Counted from the stretch's first letter, positions 1 through 10,488 are shown. The stretch: DNA of 64,000 nt from Mycolicibacterium chubuense (GCF_001044255.1 NZ_JYNX01000059.1:1-64000), one strand, 5' to 3'. Numbers and translations are program-made. Notes: a model not told the origin generated them from the sequence alone.

Positions 1-1412
1 GAAGGTCGATGCCCGAGGAGGTGCTGGCGGCAGCGGCGATCTGCGGCAACGGGTTTGGGCACCGGAGCGGGAGCCGGTGCCGGAGCAGGCGTCTCGGGCG
101 CCGGTGGGGGCGCAGGCGTCGGCTCGGGTGGCGGCGGGGGCGCGGCCGCGGGCGCCGGTGCCGGTTCCGCTGCCGGCTCGGCCGCCCTGGTCTTGCGGAC
201 GTACTGCTTGACCTGGGCCGCGGGCCGCGCGGCGCCGTTCTCGTCGGCGGGGATCGACATGTCCAGCCGCGTCTCGATGCGCTCGATGCGCTGCAGCAGC
301 GCGGCCTCGGTGTCGCTGGCCGAAGGCAGCAGCAGCCGCGCGCACACCACCTCGAGCAGCAGCCGCGGCGCCGTCGCACCGCGCATCTCCCCCAGCCCGG
401 CGTGCACCACCTCGGCGTAGCGCGTCAGCGTGGCGGTGCCGATCCGCGAGGCCTGCTCGCGCATCCGCTCCATCTCGTCCTGCGCTCCGTCGACCACACC
501 GCGCGCGACCGCGTCGGGCACGGCCTGCAGCACGATCAGGTCCCGGAACCGCTCCAGCAGGTCGGTGGCGAAGCGGCGCGGATCGTGGCCCGCGTCGACC
601 ACACCCTCGACCGCACCGAACAGCGCGGCGGCGTCCCCGGCCGCCAGCGCGTCGATCGCGTCGTCGATCAACGCCACGTCCGTGGCGCCGAGCAGTGCCA
701 GGGCCCGCTGGTAGGCGACGTGGTTCCCCTCGGCGCCGGCGAGCAGCTGATCGAGCACCGACAGCGTGTCGCGCGGGGAGCCGCCGCCGGCGCGGATGAC
801 CAGCGGATAGACCGCGTCGTCGACGTCCACGCTCTCCGACGCGACGATCTTCTCGATCAGCGTGCGCATCGTGCGGGGAGCCAGCAGCCGGAACGGATAG
901 TGGTGGGTGCGGGACCGGATGGTCGGCAGCACCTTCTCCGGCTCGGTGGTCGCGAACACGAAGATCAGGTGGTCGGGTGGCTCCTCGACGATCTTGAGCA
1001 GCGCGTTGAAGCCCGCGGTGGTCACCATGTGCGCTTCGTCGACGATGAAGATGCGGTACCGCGACTGGGCCGGCGCGTAGAACGCGCGGTCGCGCAGCTC
1101 ACGGGTGTCGTCCACGCCGCCGTGGCTGGCGGCGTCGAGTTCGACGACGTCGACGTTGCCGGGACCGTTGGGGGCCAGCGCGACGCACGAATCGCAGACC
1201 CCGCACGGCGTTGCGGTGGGCCCCTGCGCGCAGTTCAGCGACCGCGCCAGGATCCGGGCCGACGACGTCTTGCCGCAGCCGCGCGGACCGGAGAACAGGT
1301 ACGCGTGGTTGATGCGCCCGGAGTTCAGCGCCACAGACAGCGGCTCGGTGACGTGTTCCTGGCCGACGACCTCTGCGAACGTCGCCGGTCGGTACTTGCG
1401 GTAGAGAGCCAC
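1..1412 (-). CDS. dnaX: DNA polymerase III gamma/tau subunit, C-terminus outside window
   Basis: This gene encodes the clamp-loader ATPase that loads the sliding clamp and links polymerase III cores. The GTG at 1412 begins VALYRKYRPATF, the usual DnaX N-terminus. A Walker A motif (GPRGCGKT, residues 42-49) is followed by a four-cysteine zinc module (C..CGVCDSC), the Walker B segment IFIVDEAH and the sensor region LLKIVEEPP. The AAA+ and collar regions run to about position 250. A long Pro/Ala/Glu linker then leads to the window edge, so the tau-specific C-terminal domain is missing here. Close to the edge (positions 1-60) the frame used upstream reads an Arg/His-rich stretch, while the neighbouring frame reads IAAAASTSSGIDL, which looks more like DnaX; see findings. 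Identity is very secure. Confidence 0.97.
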   Translation of the reverse strand, partial: MALYRKYRPATFAEVVGQEHVTEPLSVALNSGRINHAYLFSGPRGCGKTSSARILARSLNCAQGPTATPCGVCDSCVALAPNGPGNVDVVELDAASHGGVDDTRELRDRAFYAPAQSRYRIFIVDEAHMVTTAGFNALLKIVEEPPDHLIFVFATTEPEKVLPTIRSRTHHYPFRLLAPRTMRTLIEKIVASESVDVDDAVYPLVIRAGGGSPRDTLSVLDQLLAGAEGNHVAYQRALALLGATDVALIDDAIDALAAGDAAALFGAVEGVVDAGHDPRRFATDLLERFRDLIVLQAVPDAVARGVVDGAQDEMERMREQASRIGTATLTRYAEVVHAGLGEMRGATAPRLLLEVVCARLLLPSASDTEAALLQRIERIETRLDMSIPADENGAARPAAQVKQYVRKTRAAEPAAEPAPAPAAAPPPPPEPTPAPPPAPETPAPAPAPAPVPKPVAADRRCRQHLLGHRP

Positions 1413-1439
1413 GCCGAGAAGGCTACCGACCCCGACCGA

Positions 1440-3020
<1,581 letters not shown>

Positions 3021-3090
3021 CACTCGGCCCGGGGTGCGACCGGCTGACGACTCGCACGGTCGCACCCCGGGCACAGAATCGAGGAGGAGT

Positions 3091-3831
3091 ATGGGCCGCA
3101 CCGTCGCGGTGGTTTGGCACGCGTCGTTCTCCGTCGCCGCCGGTGTTCTCTACTTCTTCTTCGTCCTTCCCCGCACCCCCGAGCTGTTGGGCGACACCTC
3201 GCACACGCTGGGCACGGTGTTGCGCATCGTCACCGGCGCGCTGATCGGGCTCGCCGCGCTGCCGGTGGTGTTCACGCTGCTGCGCACCCGCCGGCCCGAG
3301 TTCGGCGTGCCGCGGCTCGCTCTGCGCCTGCGGACCACGTCGATCGCGCTGCACGCGCTCGCAGGTGCCTTGATCATCGGCGCCGCGATCGTCGAGATCT
3401 GGCTGTCGCTGGACAGCGTCGGACAGTGGCTGTTCGGCGTCTACGGCGCTGCCGCGGCGATCGCACTGCTCGCGATCCTGGCGTTCTACCTGGCGTTCGT
3501 GGCCGAACTGCCGCCGCCGCCGCCGAAGCCGCTCAAGGTCAAGAAGCGCACGTCGCGCCGGCGCGGCCGGAAAGCCGCCGACGGCGACGAGACCGCGGCC
3601 GAGGAGACGGAGACCACCGAGGTCGACGAGACCACCGGGGCGGATGAGGACGCGGACGTGACGCCGACGGCCGAGGCGGACTCCCAAGACGACACCGAGG
3701 ACGACTCCGAGGACGATGCGGAGCCCGATTCCGACACCGGTGGCAAGCTGCAGAACAGGCGCCCGACCGGCAAGGGAACGCTGCTGAGCCGCCGCAGACG
3801 CACCCGCGGCGGCGTCGCGGTCGAGGACTGA
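3091..3831 (+). CDS. Conserved mycobacterial membrane protein with acidic tail (Rv3723 type)
   Basis: A protein of 246 residues with four hydrophobic helices in the first 150 residues (around 5-27, 45-65, 85-108 and 115-140). A proline stretch and a basic patch (KVKKRTSRRRGRK) follow, then an unusually acidic Glu/Asp/Thr-rich region (about residues 165-220) and a basic C-terminus. The ATG at 3091 has the strong ribosome site GAGGAGGAG immediately upstream, which rules out longer frames that would start inside tRNA-Ser. Position and layout match the conserved M. tuberculosis membrane protein Rv3723. Its biochemical role is not known to me. The charged tail is likely cytoplasmic and may bind partners; this is inference. 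Confidence 0.85.
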   Translation: MGRTVAVVWHASFSVAAGVLYFFFVLPRTPELLGDTSHTLGTVLRIVTGALIGLAALPVVFTLLRTRRPEFGVPRLALRLRTTSIALHALAGALIIGAAIVEIWLSLDSVGQWLFGVYGAAAAIALLAILAFYLAFVAELPPPPPKPLKVKKRTSRRRGRKAADGDETAAEETETTEVDETTGADEDADVTPTAEADSQDDTEDDSEDDAEPDSDTGGKLQNRRPTGKGTLLSRRRRTRGGVAVED

Positions 3832-3884
3832 GCTACCGCCATCTCGTTCGACAGCAGCCCTTCGCACGGCCACTATTGATGGTT

Positions 3885-4898
3885 ATGGGCCCGTTACCCC
3901 CGCTTCGGCTTCTCCTGGTCGCACTGGCCGCGATGCTCGCTCTGGTCGCGCCCGCGGCTCCTGCTGCCGCGGCTCCCACTGATCTTCTGGCCGCCTCCGG
4001 GCAGGTGGAGCCGTCCGTCGTGCGGATCGACACCCAGGTGGACTACCAGGGCGTCCTCGGGGCAGGAACGGGGTTCGTGATCGACCCGGCCGGCCAGGTG
4101 GTGACGAACTTCCACGTCGTCCAGGGCGCCGACCGCATCACCGGGACGGTCAACGGCCGCCCCTATCCGGCCGTCCTCGTCGGCTACGACCGCAAACGCG
4201 ACGTCGCGGTGATCCAATTGCAGGGTGCGGGCGGGCTCCCTCCGGCCAACATCGGCGACTCCAACGTCCTGGTGCCCGGCGAACCCGTGGTCGCGCTGGG
4301 CAACGCGTCAGGCACCGACAGCCCGTTGACGCGTGAGGTGGGGACGTTCACCGCGTTCAACCAGACCGTCACCGCGGAAGACTCGCTCACCGGCGCCAGC
4401 GACGAGATCACCGGACTGATCGAGTTCGCGGCGCCCGTGCGCGCGGGCGACTCCGGCGGTCCCGTCGTCAACAGCGCCGGACAGGTCGTCGGGATCACCA
4501 CGGCGGCGTCGGTGAACTTCAAGATGGGTCCGGGCGGCAAGGGCTTCGCGATCCCGATCAACGATGCGATGGCGATCGCCAACCAGATCCGCGCCGGCGC
4601 CGCATCCGACAGTGTCCACATCGGCCCGCCGGTCCTGCTGGGGGTCGGGATCCGGACGGCGCCGCAGAACGAGCCCGGCGTGGTCATCCACGAGGTGCTG
4701 CGCGGCGGCCCGGCTGAACAGGCGGGACTGGCCAACGGCGATCTGCTCGTCGCGGTCGACGGGGTACGGCTGGATTCGTCGAAGTCGCTGCCGGCGGTGC
4801 TGGATCGCCACTACGCCGGAGACGTCATCGAGCTGACGTGGATCGATCGCAGCGGCGCCACCCGGACCGGCAAAGCGGTGCTCACGCCCGGCCCCTAG
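3885..4898 (+). CDS. Secreted trypsin-like serine protease with PDZ domain (PepA-like)
   Basis: A protein of about 337 residues with a Sec-type signal peptide (LLLVALAAMLALVAPAAPAAAA). The chymotrypsin-fold protease domain shows His in TNFHVVQG, Asp in YDRKRDVAVIQL and Ser in RAGDSGGPVVN, so the triad is complete. A C-terminal PDZ domain starts near GVVIHEVLRGGPAEQAGL. This order is that of the HtrA-like exported proteases PepA/MTB32A of mycobacteria (Rv0125 and relatives), which act outside the membrane. Start codons at 3879 (ATG) or 3876 (TTG) would add two or three residues; none has a clear ribosome site. The exact paralogue cannot be told from the sequence alone. Confidence 0.9.
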   Translation: MGPLPPLRLLLVALAAMLALVAPAAPAAAAPTDLLAASGQVEPSVVRIDTQVDYQGVLGAGTGFVIDPAGQVVTNFHVVQGADRITGTVNGRPYPAVLVGYDRKRDVAVIQLQGAGGLPPANIGDSNVLVPGEPVVALGNASGTDSPLTREVGTFTAFNQTVTAEDSLTGASDEITGLIEFAAPVRAGDSGGPVVNSAGQVVGITTAASVNFKMGPGGKGFAIPINDAMAIANQIRAGAASDSVHIGPPVLLGVGIRTAPQNEPGVVIHEVLRGGPAEQAGLANGDLLVAVDGVRLDSSKSLPAVLDRHYAGDVIELTWIDRSGATRTGKAVLTPGP

Positions 4899-4901
4899 CC
4901 C

Positions 4902-4913
4902 TATGCTGAGCGA
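4902..4913 (+). promoter_or_regulatory. Likely leaderless promoter (-10 TATGCT) for the next gene
   Basis: TATGCT at 4902-4907 matches the mycobacterial -10 pattern TANNNT. It ends six bases before the GTG start at 4914, so transcription would begin at or beside the start codon. No ribosome site lies between them. Leaderless transcripts of this geometry are common in mycobacteria. The -35 region is not recognisable. Confidence 0.5.
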
Positions 4914-5984
4914 GTGCACAACACCGCTCCCCACCGCGTCGTCCAATGGACGACCGGGAACGTCGGCAAGAGCGCCGTCGCCGCGATCGCCGCGAATCCG
5001 CAGCTGGAACTGGTCGGCTGCTACGCGTGGTCGGCCGACAAGGTGGGCCGCGACGTCGGCGATCTCGCCGGGATCGCACCCCTGGGGGTGAGCGCCACCG
5101 ATGACGTCGACGCGCTGCTGGCGCTGAAACCCGACGTCGTCGTCTACAACCCGATGTGGATCGACGTCGACGAACTCGTGCGGATCCTCGAGGCGGGGAT
5201 CAATGTGGTCGCGTCCGCGTCGTTCATCACCGGGCACAATCTCGGCGACGGACGGGCCCGGCTGGCCGAGGCGTGCCGACGCGGCGGAGCCACGTTGTTC
5301 GGGTCTGGCGTCAGCCCCGGGTTCGCCGAACTGCTCGCGATCGTGGCGGGCACGGCGTGTGACCGCATCGACAAGATCACGATCGCCGAATCCGCCGACA
5401 CCACGCTCTACGACTCTCCGGACACCGAACGACCCGTCGGCTTCGGCGCCGCGATCGACGATCCCGACCTGCCGCCGATGGCCGCGACCGGCACGGCCGT
5501 GTTCGCCGAGGCCGTCGCGCTGGTCGCCGACGCCCTCGGGATCGAACTCGACGACATCACCTGTGTCTCCGAGTACGCACAGACCACCGAGGACCTGCCG
5601 ATGGCGTCGTGGACGATCCCCGCCGGCCATGTCGCGGGCGTGTTCGCCAGCTGGCAGGGCACGGTCGGCGGCAGGACGGTCATCGACATCAACGTCCGGT
5701 GGAAGAAGGGGCAGACGCTCGACCCGGACTGGAAGCTCGACGGTGACGGCTGGAAGATCACGATCGACGGCCGGCCGACGGTCACCATGAGCGTCGGCTT
5801 CCTGCCGCCGCAGGACATGATCGAAAGCGCCACGTCGATCGAGGACTTCTTCGTGCTCGGCCACATCATGACCGCGATGCCGCCCATCCACGCCATCCCT
5901 GCGGTGGTGGCGGCTGCGCCGGGCATCGCGACCTACACCGACCTGCCGCTGCCGATGCCGCGCGGGGTGGTGCCCACCGGCTGA
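4914..5984 (+). CDS. Dihydrodipicolinate reductase-like NAD(P)-binding protein
   Basis: A protein of 356 residues with an N-terminal Rossmann fold (VVQWTTGNVGKSAVAAI). It belongs to the large actinobacterial family annotated as dihydrodipicolinate reductase-like or NAD(P)H-dependent amine dehydrogenase. True DapB is shorter and lacks the long C-terminal region ending YTDLPLPMPRG. Substrates in this family are mostly unknown, so an NAD(P)-dependent oxidoreductase role is the most that can be said. A paralogue of the same length (356 residues) is encoded at 48254-49324 on the other strand. The GTG start at 4914 is supported by the leaderless-type -10 element just upstream. Confidence 0.85.
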   Translation: MHNTAPHRVVQWTTGNVGKSAVAAIAANPQLELVGCYAWSADKVGRDVGDLAGIAPLGVSATDDVDALLALKPDVVVYNPMWIDVDELVRILEAGINVVASASFITGHNLGDGRARLAEACRRGGATLFGSGVSPGFAELLAIVAGTACDRIDKITIAESADTTLYDSPDTERPVGFGAAIDDPDLPPMAATGTAVFAEAVALVADALGIELDDITCVSEYAQTTEDLPMASWTIPAGHVAGVFASWQGTVGGRTVIDINVRWKKGQTLDPDWKLDGDGWKITIDGRPTVTMSVGFLPPQDMIESATSIEDFFVLGHIMTAMPPIHAIPAVVAAAPGIATYTDLPLPMPRGVVPTG

Positions 5985-6030
5985 GCGCCCGGCGCAATTC
6001 GGTTGCGTCGGCGGCCGCCGATGCGGTGGC

Positions 6031-6939
6031 ATGGTGGGTATGAGCGTGCGCGGCTGGGTGCTGTTCGCCGCGATGAGCCTCATCTGGGGCATCCCCTACC
6101 TGCTCATCAAGGTTGCGGTGGAGGGGGTTTCGGTCCCGGTGCTGGTGCTCGCACGGACCGCGGTCGGCGCTCTGGTGCTCATTCCGCTGACGCTGCGCCG
6201 ACAGGCGTGGGCACCGGTGCTCGCGCACTGGAAACCGGTCGCCGTGTTCGCGTTCTTCGAGATCATCGCGGCGTGGCTGCTGCTCTCCGACGCCGAGCGG
6301 CACCTGTCGAGCTCCCTGACCGGGCTGCTGATCGCGGCGTCGCCGATCGTCGCGGCGCTGCTGGACCGGCTCACCGGTGGCGAGCACCGGCTGACCCCTG
6401 TCCGGCTGGCGGGGCTCGGCGTCGGGCTGGCCGGGGTGGCGGCGCTGGCCGGCCCCGAACTCACCGGCGGCAGTGCGTGGTCGGTGACGGAGGTGCTGAT
6501 GGTGTCGGTCTGTTACGCGATCGCGCCGCTGGTCGCGGCCCGCTACCTCGCCGACGTCCCGACGCTTCCGATGACGGCGGCGTGCCTGACGCTGGCGGCG
6601 CTCGTGTACGCCGCACCGGCGGCGGCCACGTGGCCCGAGGCCGTCCCGGCGACACGTGTGCTGATCGCGATCGCGGCGCTCGCGGTGATCTGCACCGCGA
6701 CGGCGTTCCTGGTGTTCTTCGCGCTGATCCGGGAGGTGGGCGCCGCCCGGGCACTGGTGTTCACCTACGTCAACCCGGCGGTGGCGCTGGCGGCCGGGGT
6801 GCTGGTGCTGGGCGAGCCGCTGACGGCGTGGAATCTCGCCGGGCTGGCGCTGATCCTGACCGGGTCGGTGCTGGCGACGCGACGCAGTCCCGCGGTCAGT
6901 CCGGTACCGCCCGCAGCGTCCGTGCGATCACCTCGATGA
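6031..6939 (+). CDS. EamA/DMT-family drug or metabolite transporter
   Basis: A membrane protein of about 302 residues with ten predicted helices in two five-helix repeats, the EamA layout. Recognisable pieces are the first helix WVLFAAMSLIWGIPYLLIKVAV and the end of the second repeat VNPAVALAAGVLVLGEPLTAWNLAGLALILTGSV, typical of DMT exporters. The substrate cannot be inferred. The ATG at 6040 (MSVRGW) is an equally good start. Its 3' end overlaps the convergent thioesterase gene by 44 bases, so the two transcripts are antisense to one another at their tails. Confidence 0.88.
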   Translation: MVGMSVRGWVLFAAMSLIWGIPYLLIKVAVEGVSVPVLVLARTAVGALVLIPLTLRRQAWAPVLAHWKPVAVFAFFEIIAAWLLLSDAERHLSSSLTGLLIAASPIVAALLDRLTGGEHRLTPVRLAGLGVGLAGVAALAGPELTGGSAWSVTEVLMVSVCYAIAPLVAARYLADVPTLPMTAACLTLAALVYAAPAAATWPEAVPATRVLIAIAALAVICTATAFLVFFALIREVGAARALVFTYVNPAVALAAGVLVLGEPLTAWNLAGLALILTGSVLATRRSPAVSPVPPAASVRSPR

Positions 6940-7648
6940 CGCCCTCGGGCTGCTTCTCCAGGTAGAAGTGGCCACCGGTGAACGTGTGCACCGTGCCACC
7001 GCCGGACGTGTGCTCGTGCCAGGCCGAGGCGTCGGCCACGGTGGTCTTGGGGTCGTCGGTCGCGGTCATCACGACGATCGGCGCAGAGATGCCGACCTCG
7101 GTGCCGCGGTGGTAGGCCTGCAGCGCCCGGTAGTCGTTGCGGAACGCGGGCAGGAACGTCTCGAGCATCTCCCGGTTCTCCAGCACCCGCGGATCGGTGC
7201 CGCCGAGTTGGCGCATCACGTCGACCAGTTCACGGTCGTCCTTGTGGTCACGCTCGTCGCCGTACCGGCTGGGTGCGCGTGCGCCGGAGGCGAAGACGGT
7301 CACCGGTGTGCGGCCGGTCCGGTTCTCCATCCGGCGGGCCACCTCGAAGGCCAGCACCGCGCCCATGCTGTGGCCGAAGAAGGCGACCGGCCCGGCAGGG
7401 ACGGCGCCGAGTTCGGCGTGCACCTGATCGGCCAGGTCGTCGATGGTCTCGACGAACGGCTCCTTGTAGCGGTCCTGCCGCCCGGGGTACTGCACGGCGT
7501 AGACGTCGAACTCCGGCGAGAGCGCCCGCGACAGCGGGAAGTAGTAGCTCGCCGAGCCGCCCGCGTGCGGGAAGCACACCAGGCGCAGGCGCGCGGTGGG
7601 CGCGGGGGTGAAGTTGCGGATCCAGGGGCTGCGCTGAGGGTCGGTCAT
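6896..7648 (-). CDS. Type II thioesterase (TesA/GrsT family)
   Basis: An alpha/beta hydrolase of 250 residues. It has the family start RLVCFPHAGGSASYYFPLSRAL, the nucleophile elbow GHSMGA, an Asp in MTATDDPKT and the catalytic His in GGHFYLEKQP. Type II thioesterases remove wrong or stalled acyl groups from polyketide or peptide synthases; TesA does this for phthiocerol lipid synthesis in M. tuberculosis. No synthase gene lies in this window, so the partner is elsewhere. The ATG at 7648 overlaps the stop of the preceding gene (ATGA), which indicates translational coupling. Confidence 0.9.
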   Translation of the reverse strand: MTDPQRSPWIRNFTPAPTARLRLVCFPHAGGSASYYFPLSRALSPEFDVYAVQYPGRQDRYKEPFVETIDDLADQVHAELGAVPAGPVAFFGHSMGAVLAFEVARRMENRTGRTPVTVFASGARAPSRYGDERDHKDDRELVDVMRQLGGTDPRVLENREMLETFLPAFRNDYRALQAYHRGTEVGISAPIVVMTATDDPKTTVADASAWHEHTSGGGTVHTFTGGHFYLEKQPEGVIEVIARTLRAVPD

Positions 7649-8148
7649 GGTTGCGGCGGCTCCGCGGGAGGCGGCGGCGGTGGCGGTGCGCCCGGCGGTG
7701 GCGGTGGTGGCGGCGGCTCCTCGACGACGCGCAGCACGTTCGCCGACAGTCGCGCACCCGGCGGACCCTCGATCTGGACGTCTTTGTAGATCTCCGCCTT
7801 CTCGCCCTGGACGGTGAACTTGCCCGGCTGCGGCTGGTTGCCGCCGGTGACCTCGTACTCCACGGTGAAGGGCGTCTCCGGGAAAGGATGCAGCCCAACG
7901 TATTTGGGCTCGATCGTGTAGGTGTAGACGCACGCGCCGACCGGATCGCAGGTCTGGGCGGTGACGGTCACCCCGATGAGGAACTCCTTGACCGTCGGCA
8001 CCGACGGCGGCGGCGGAGCCGGCGGTTCGCGCCGCGGCGCGCTGGCCTGCTGGTCCGACTGGGAGACCAGGACCAGTGACGCGATGCCCACGCCGCTGGC
8101 CAGCACCCCGACGATCGCCAGCGCGGCGAGCAGCTTGCGGAAGGTCAC
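7645..8148 (-). CDS. Membrane-anchored exported protein with proline-rich tail, function unknown
   Basis: About 167 residues. A single N-terminal hydrophobic helix (LLAALAIVGVLASGVGIASLVLV) would anchor it in the membrane. A proline linker follows, then an exported domain of about 90 residues with one cysteine pair (QTCDPVGACVYTY). The C-terminus is almost pure Pro/Gly/Ala (runs of seven or eight prolines). I do not recognise the domain; the general plan resembles small mycobacterial accessory proteins of the MmpS kind, but no MmpS motif is seen. It is coupled to the type II thioesterase by a four-base overlap. Another GTG start lies eight codons upstream; neither has a clear ribosome site. 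Confidence 0.65.
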   Translation of the reverse strand: MTFRKLLAALAIVGVLASGVGIASLVLVSQSDQQASAPRREPPAPPPPSVPTVKEFLIGVTVTAQTCDPVGACVYTYTIEPKYVGLHPFPETPFTVEYEVTGGNQPQPGKFTVQGEKAEIYKDVQIEGPPGARLSANVLRVVEEPPPPPPPPGAPPPPPPPAEPPQP

Positions 8149-8405
8149 CTGGGCAGGGTAGCGAGTCACCGCCGCGTACCACGCGATCGCCCTCGTCGTG
8201 CATCGAATCGTGACCGCGCAACCCGGTTGGTCGGCAAGGGGATGGGTAGTCCGGGAGAAGCGACGGAGAACAGAGAGCTGGTTGCGTTCACTTCTCCACG
8301 TCAGACGGCCGTTGGTGCAACTGTGGTGTTGAGCAGTCAGCATCAGACTGGCCGCCGTCGCACCCACCCTGTGCACAGACGCAGTTCACCTTCTTGGGCG
8401 GACGG
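8149..8405. other. Gene-free gap between PolD1 and the proline-rich protein gene
   Basis: This stretch of about 257 bases lies upstream of the proline-rich membrane protein gene and downstream of polD1. No convincing coding frame, tRNA or strong palindrome was found. It probably holds the promoter of the thioesterase operon. Confidence 0.5.
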
Positions 8406-9455
8406 TCATTCCCCCACCCGGTTGCCCTCGTCGTCCCAGTGCGCGGCGACCTTCTTCGACGGCTGCACCCGCGGCGGCTCGCCCGGCATCTTCGGATAGC
8501 TCGGCGGGTACGGCAGGTCGCCGAGACCGCGCTCCTCGTCGGCGGCGACCATCTCCAGCAGTCGGTCGATCGACTGGGCCGTGGCGTCGATGCCGGCCCA
8601 GGGATCGGGCCGGCCGGCGACGAACTCGGGCACGGTGCGGATCGTGTAATCGTCGGGATCCGCGGTGCGCAGTTCCTCCCATGTCAGCGGGGTCGAGACG
8701 GTGGCGATCGGGGTCTTGCGCACCGAGTAGGGCGAGGCGAAGGTGCGGTCGCGCGCGTTCTGGTTGTAGTCGATGAACAACCGCTTCCCCCTCTCCTCCT
8801 TCCACCACGACGTCGTCACCGCATCGGGTGCGCGCCGTTCCACCTCGCGGGCCAGCGCGATCCCGGCCCGCCGCACCGCGATGAAATCCCAGTCGGTGGC
8901 GATCCGCAGGAACACATGGACCCCGCGTCCGCCGGAGGTCTTCGGATAGCCGACCATCCCGAGTTCGTCGAGCAGCGGCTTGAGCACATCGACGGCGACC
9001 GTGCGGGCCTCGGCGAAGCCGGTGCCCGGCTGGGGGTCCAGGTCGACGCGCAGCTCGTCGGGATGTTCGGTGTCCGGGCAGCGCACCTGCCACGGGTGCA
9101 GCGTCACCGTGCCCATCTGCGCCGCCCACACGATCGCCGAGGGATGGGTGATCTTCAGCGCGTCGGCCGTGCGTCCGGACGGGAAGGTGACGGTACAGGT
9201 CTCGAGGTAGTCGGGATGCTTCTGCGGCACCCGCTTCTGGTAGATCTCTTCGCCGGTGATGCCGTCGGGGAAGCGCTGCAGATGTACCGGCCGGTCCCGT
9301 AACAGCGTCACCATCGGGCCGGCCACGGACAGGTAGTACTCGACCAGCTTGCCCTTGGTGCCGTCCTTGCCCAGCTCCGGGAAGTACGGCTTGTCGGGGT
9401 TGGTCAATCGGACCTTCACCCCGTGGACGTCGAGTTCAGTTGCGGGCGTTGCCAT
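8406..9455 (-). CDS. polD1: LigD-type polymerase/primase domain protein (PolD1, Rv3730c type)
   Basis: A protein of 349 residues of the archaeo-eukaryotic primase superfamily, the same family as the polymerase domain of LigD. It adds nucleotides, often ribonucleotides, at gaps and ends. Signatures are the N-terminal block VRLTNPDKPYFPELGKDGTK, the metal-binding LRVDLDPQPG (Asp-x-Asp), SGGRGVHVF and the later acidic FIDYNQN. It starts one base after the stop of the ligC gene and would be co-transcribed with it. Pairing of PolD1 with LigC is conserved in mycobacteria and points to gap-filling repair followed by sealing. Confidence 0.93.
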   Translation of the reverse strand: MATPATELDVHGVKVRLTNPDKPYFPELGKDGTKGKLVEYYLSVAGPMVTLLRDRPVHLQRFPDGITGEEIYQKRVPQKHPDYLETCTVTFPSGRTADALKITHPSAIVWAAQMGTVTLHPWQVRCPDTEHPDELRVDLDPQPGTGFAEARTVAVDVLKPLLDELGMVGYPKTSGGRGVHVFLRIATDWDFIAVRRAGIALAREVERRAPDAVTTSWWKEERGKRLFIDYNQNARDRTFASPYSVRKTPIATVSTPLTWEELRTADPDDYTIRTVPEFVAGRPDPWAGIDATAQSIDRLLEMVAADEERGLGDLPYPPSYPKMPGEPPRVQPSKKVAAHWDDEGNRVGE

Positions 9456-9456
9456 G

Positions 9457-10488
9457 TCAGGAACTCTCCAGCACGTCGTAGAGATCGTAGGTGATCGGCA
9501 CGTCGAGTTGATCGAAGGTGCAGCCGGCGGGGTCGCGGTCGGGGCGCCACCGCACGAACTTCACCGCGTGGCGGAACCGGTCGCCCTCCATCTGGTCGTA
9601 GGCGACCTCGCACACCCGCTCCGGGCGGACCGGGATCCAGCGTTTGTCGGCCGCAGAATTCCAGCGGCTCGGCTCGCCGTCGCGCACGTCGTCGCCGATA
9701 CGCAGCGGCTCCAGGTCGGCGAGCAGACTCAGGCGCGCCTTCGCGGTGAAAGACGCGGCCCCGCCGATCATCTGCAGCTCCCCGTCATCGCGGTACAGCC
9801 CGAGCAGGATCGAGCCGATTCCCTCGCCGCTCTTGTGGATTCGGTACCCGATCGCGACGCAGTCGGCGTCGCGGGCGTGTTTGACCTTGACCATGTCCCG
9901 CTTGCCGGGCAGATAGGCGCCGTCGAGCCGCTTGGCGATCACCCCGTCGAGGCCGGCGCCCTCGAATTCCTGCAACCACCGGGTGGCCAGGTCGGCGTCC
10001 TCGGTGGTGCGGGTGACATGACACCACTGCTTCTCGAAGACGGCCTCGCACAGAGCATTCCGCCGTGTCCGGAACGGTTCTTTGAGCAGCGAGGTGTCGC
10101 CGACGGCCAGCGCGTCGAAGCCGATGAAGTGCGCGGGGGTCTGCTCGGACAGCATCCGGACCCGCGATTCGGCGGGGTGGATGCGCTGGCTGAGCGACTC
10201 CCAGTCCAGCCGCACCCGGCCGCTGATCTCGCGGGGCACGACGATCTCGCCGTCGACCACGCAGCGCGGCGCGAGTTCGTCGCGCACGGCATCGAGGACC
10301 TCGGGGAAATAGCGGGCCAGATCCTTGCCGCTGCGCGACAGCAGCACCACGTCATCGCCGTCCCGGAACACCAACGCCCGGAACCCGTCCCACTTGGGCT
10401 CATAAGACCACACCCCCGCGTCGGAGGGCACGGTTGCCTGCGCCTTGGCCAGCATCGGCTCCAGCGGCGGCCGCACGGGAAGGTCCAT
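9457..10488 (-). CDS. ligC: ATP-dependent DNA ligase LigC, first paralogue
   Basis: A protein of about 343 residues with the ATP-dependent ligase core. Motif I is EPKWDGFR, with the lysine that receives AMP. VVDGEIVVP is motif III, GLDGVIAKRLDG motif IV, and KVKHARDADC motif V. An OB-fold domain follows. LigC enzymes are backup ligases that work with PolD-type polymerases, one of which is the next gene. I chose the ATG at 10488 (MDLPVRPP) because it aligns with the start MRLPVMPP of the second LigC in this window. GTG 10503 and ATG 10497 are possible longer starts. Confidence 0.92.
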   Translation of the reverse strand: MDLPVRPPLEPMLAKAQATVPSDAGVWSYEPKWDGFRALVFRDGDDVVLLSRSGKDLARYFPEVLDAVRDELAPRCVVDGEIVVPREISGRVRLDWESLSQRIHPAESRVRMLSEQTPAHFIGFDALAVGDTSLLKEPFRTRRNALCEAVFEKQWCHVTRTTEDADLATRWLQEFEGAGLDGVIAKRLDGAYLPGKRDMVKVKHARDADCVAIGYRIHKSGEGIGSILLGLYRDDGELQMIGGAASFTAKARLSLLADLEPLRIGDDVRDGEPSRWNSAADKRWIPVRPERVCEVAYDQMEGDRFRHAVKFVRWRPDRDPAGCTFDQLDVPITYDLYDVLESS

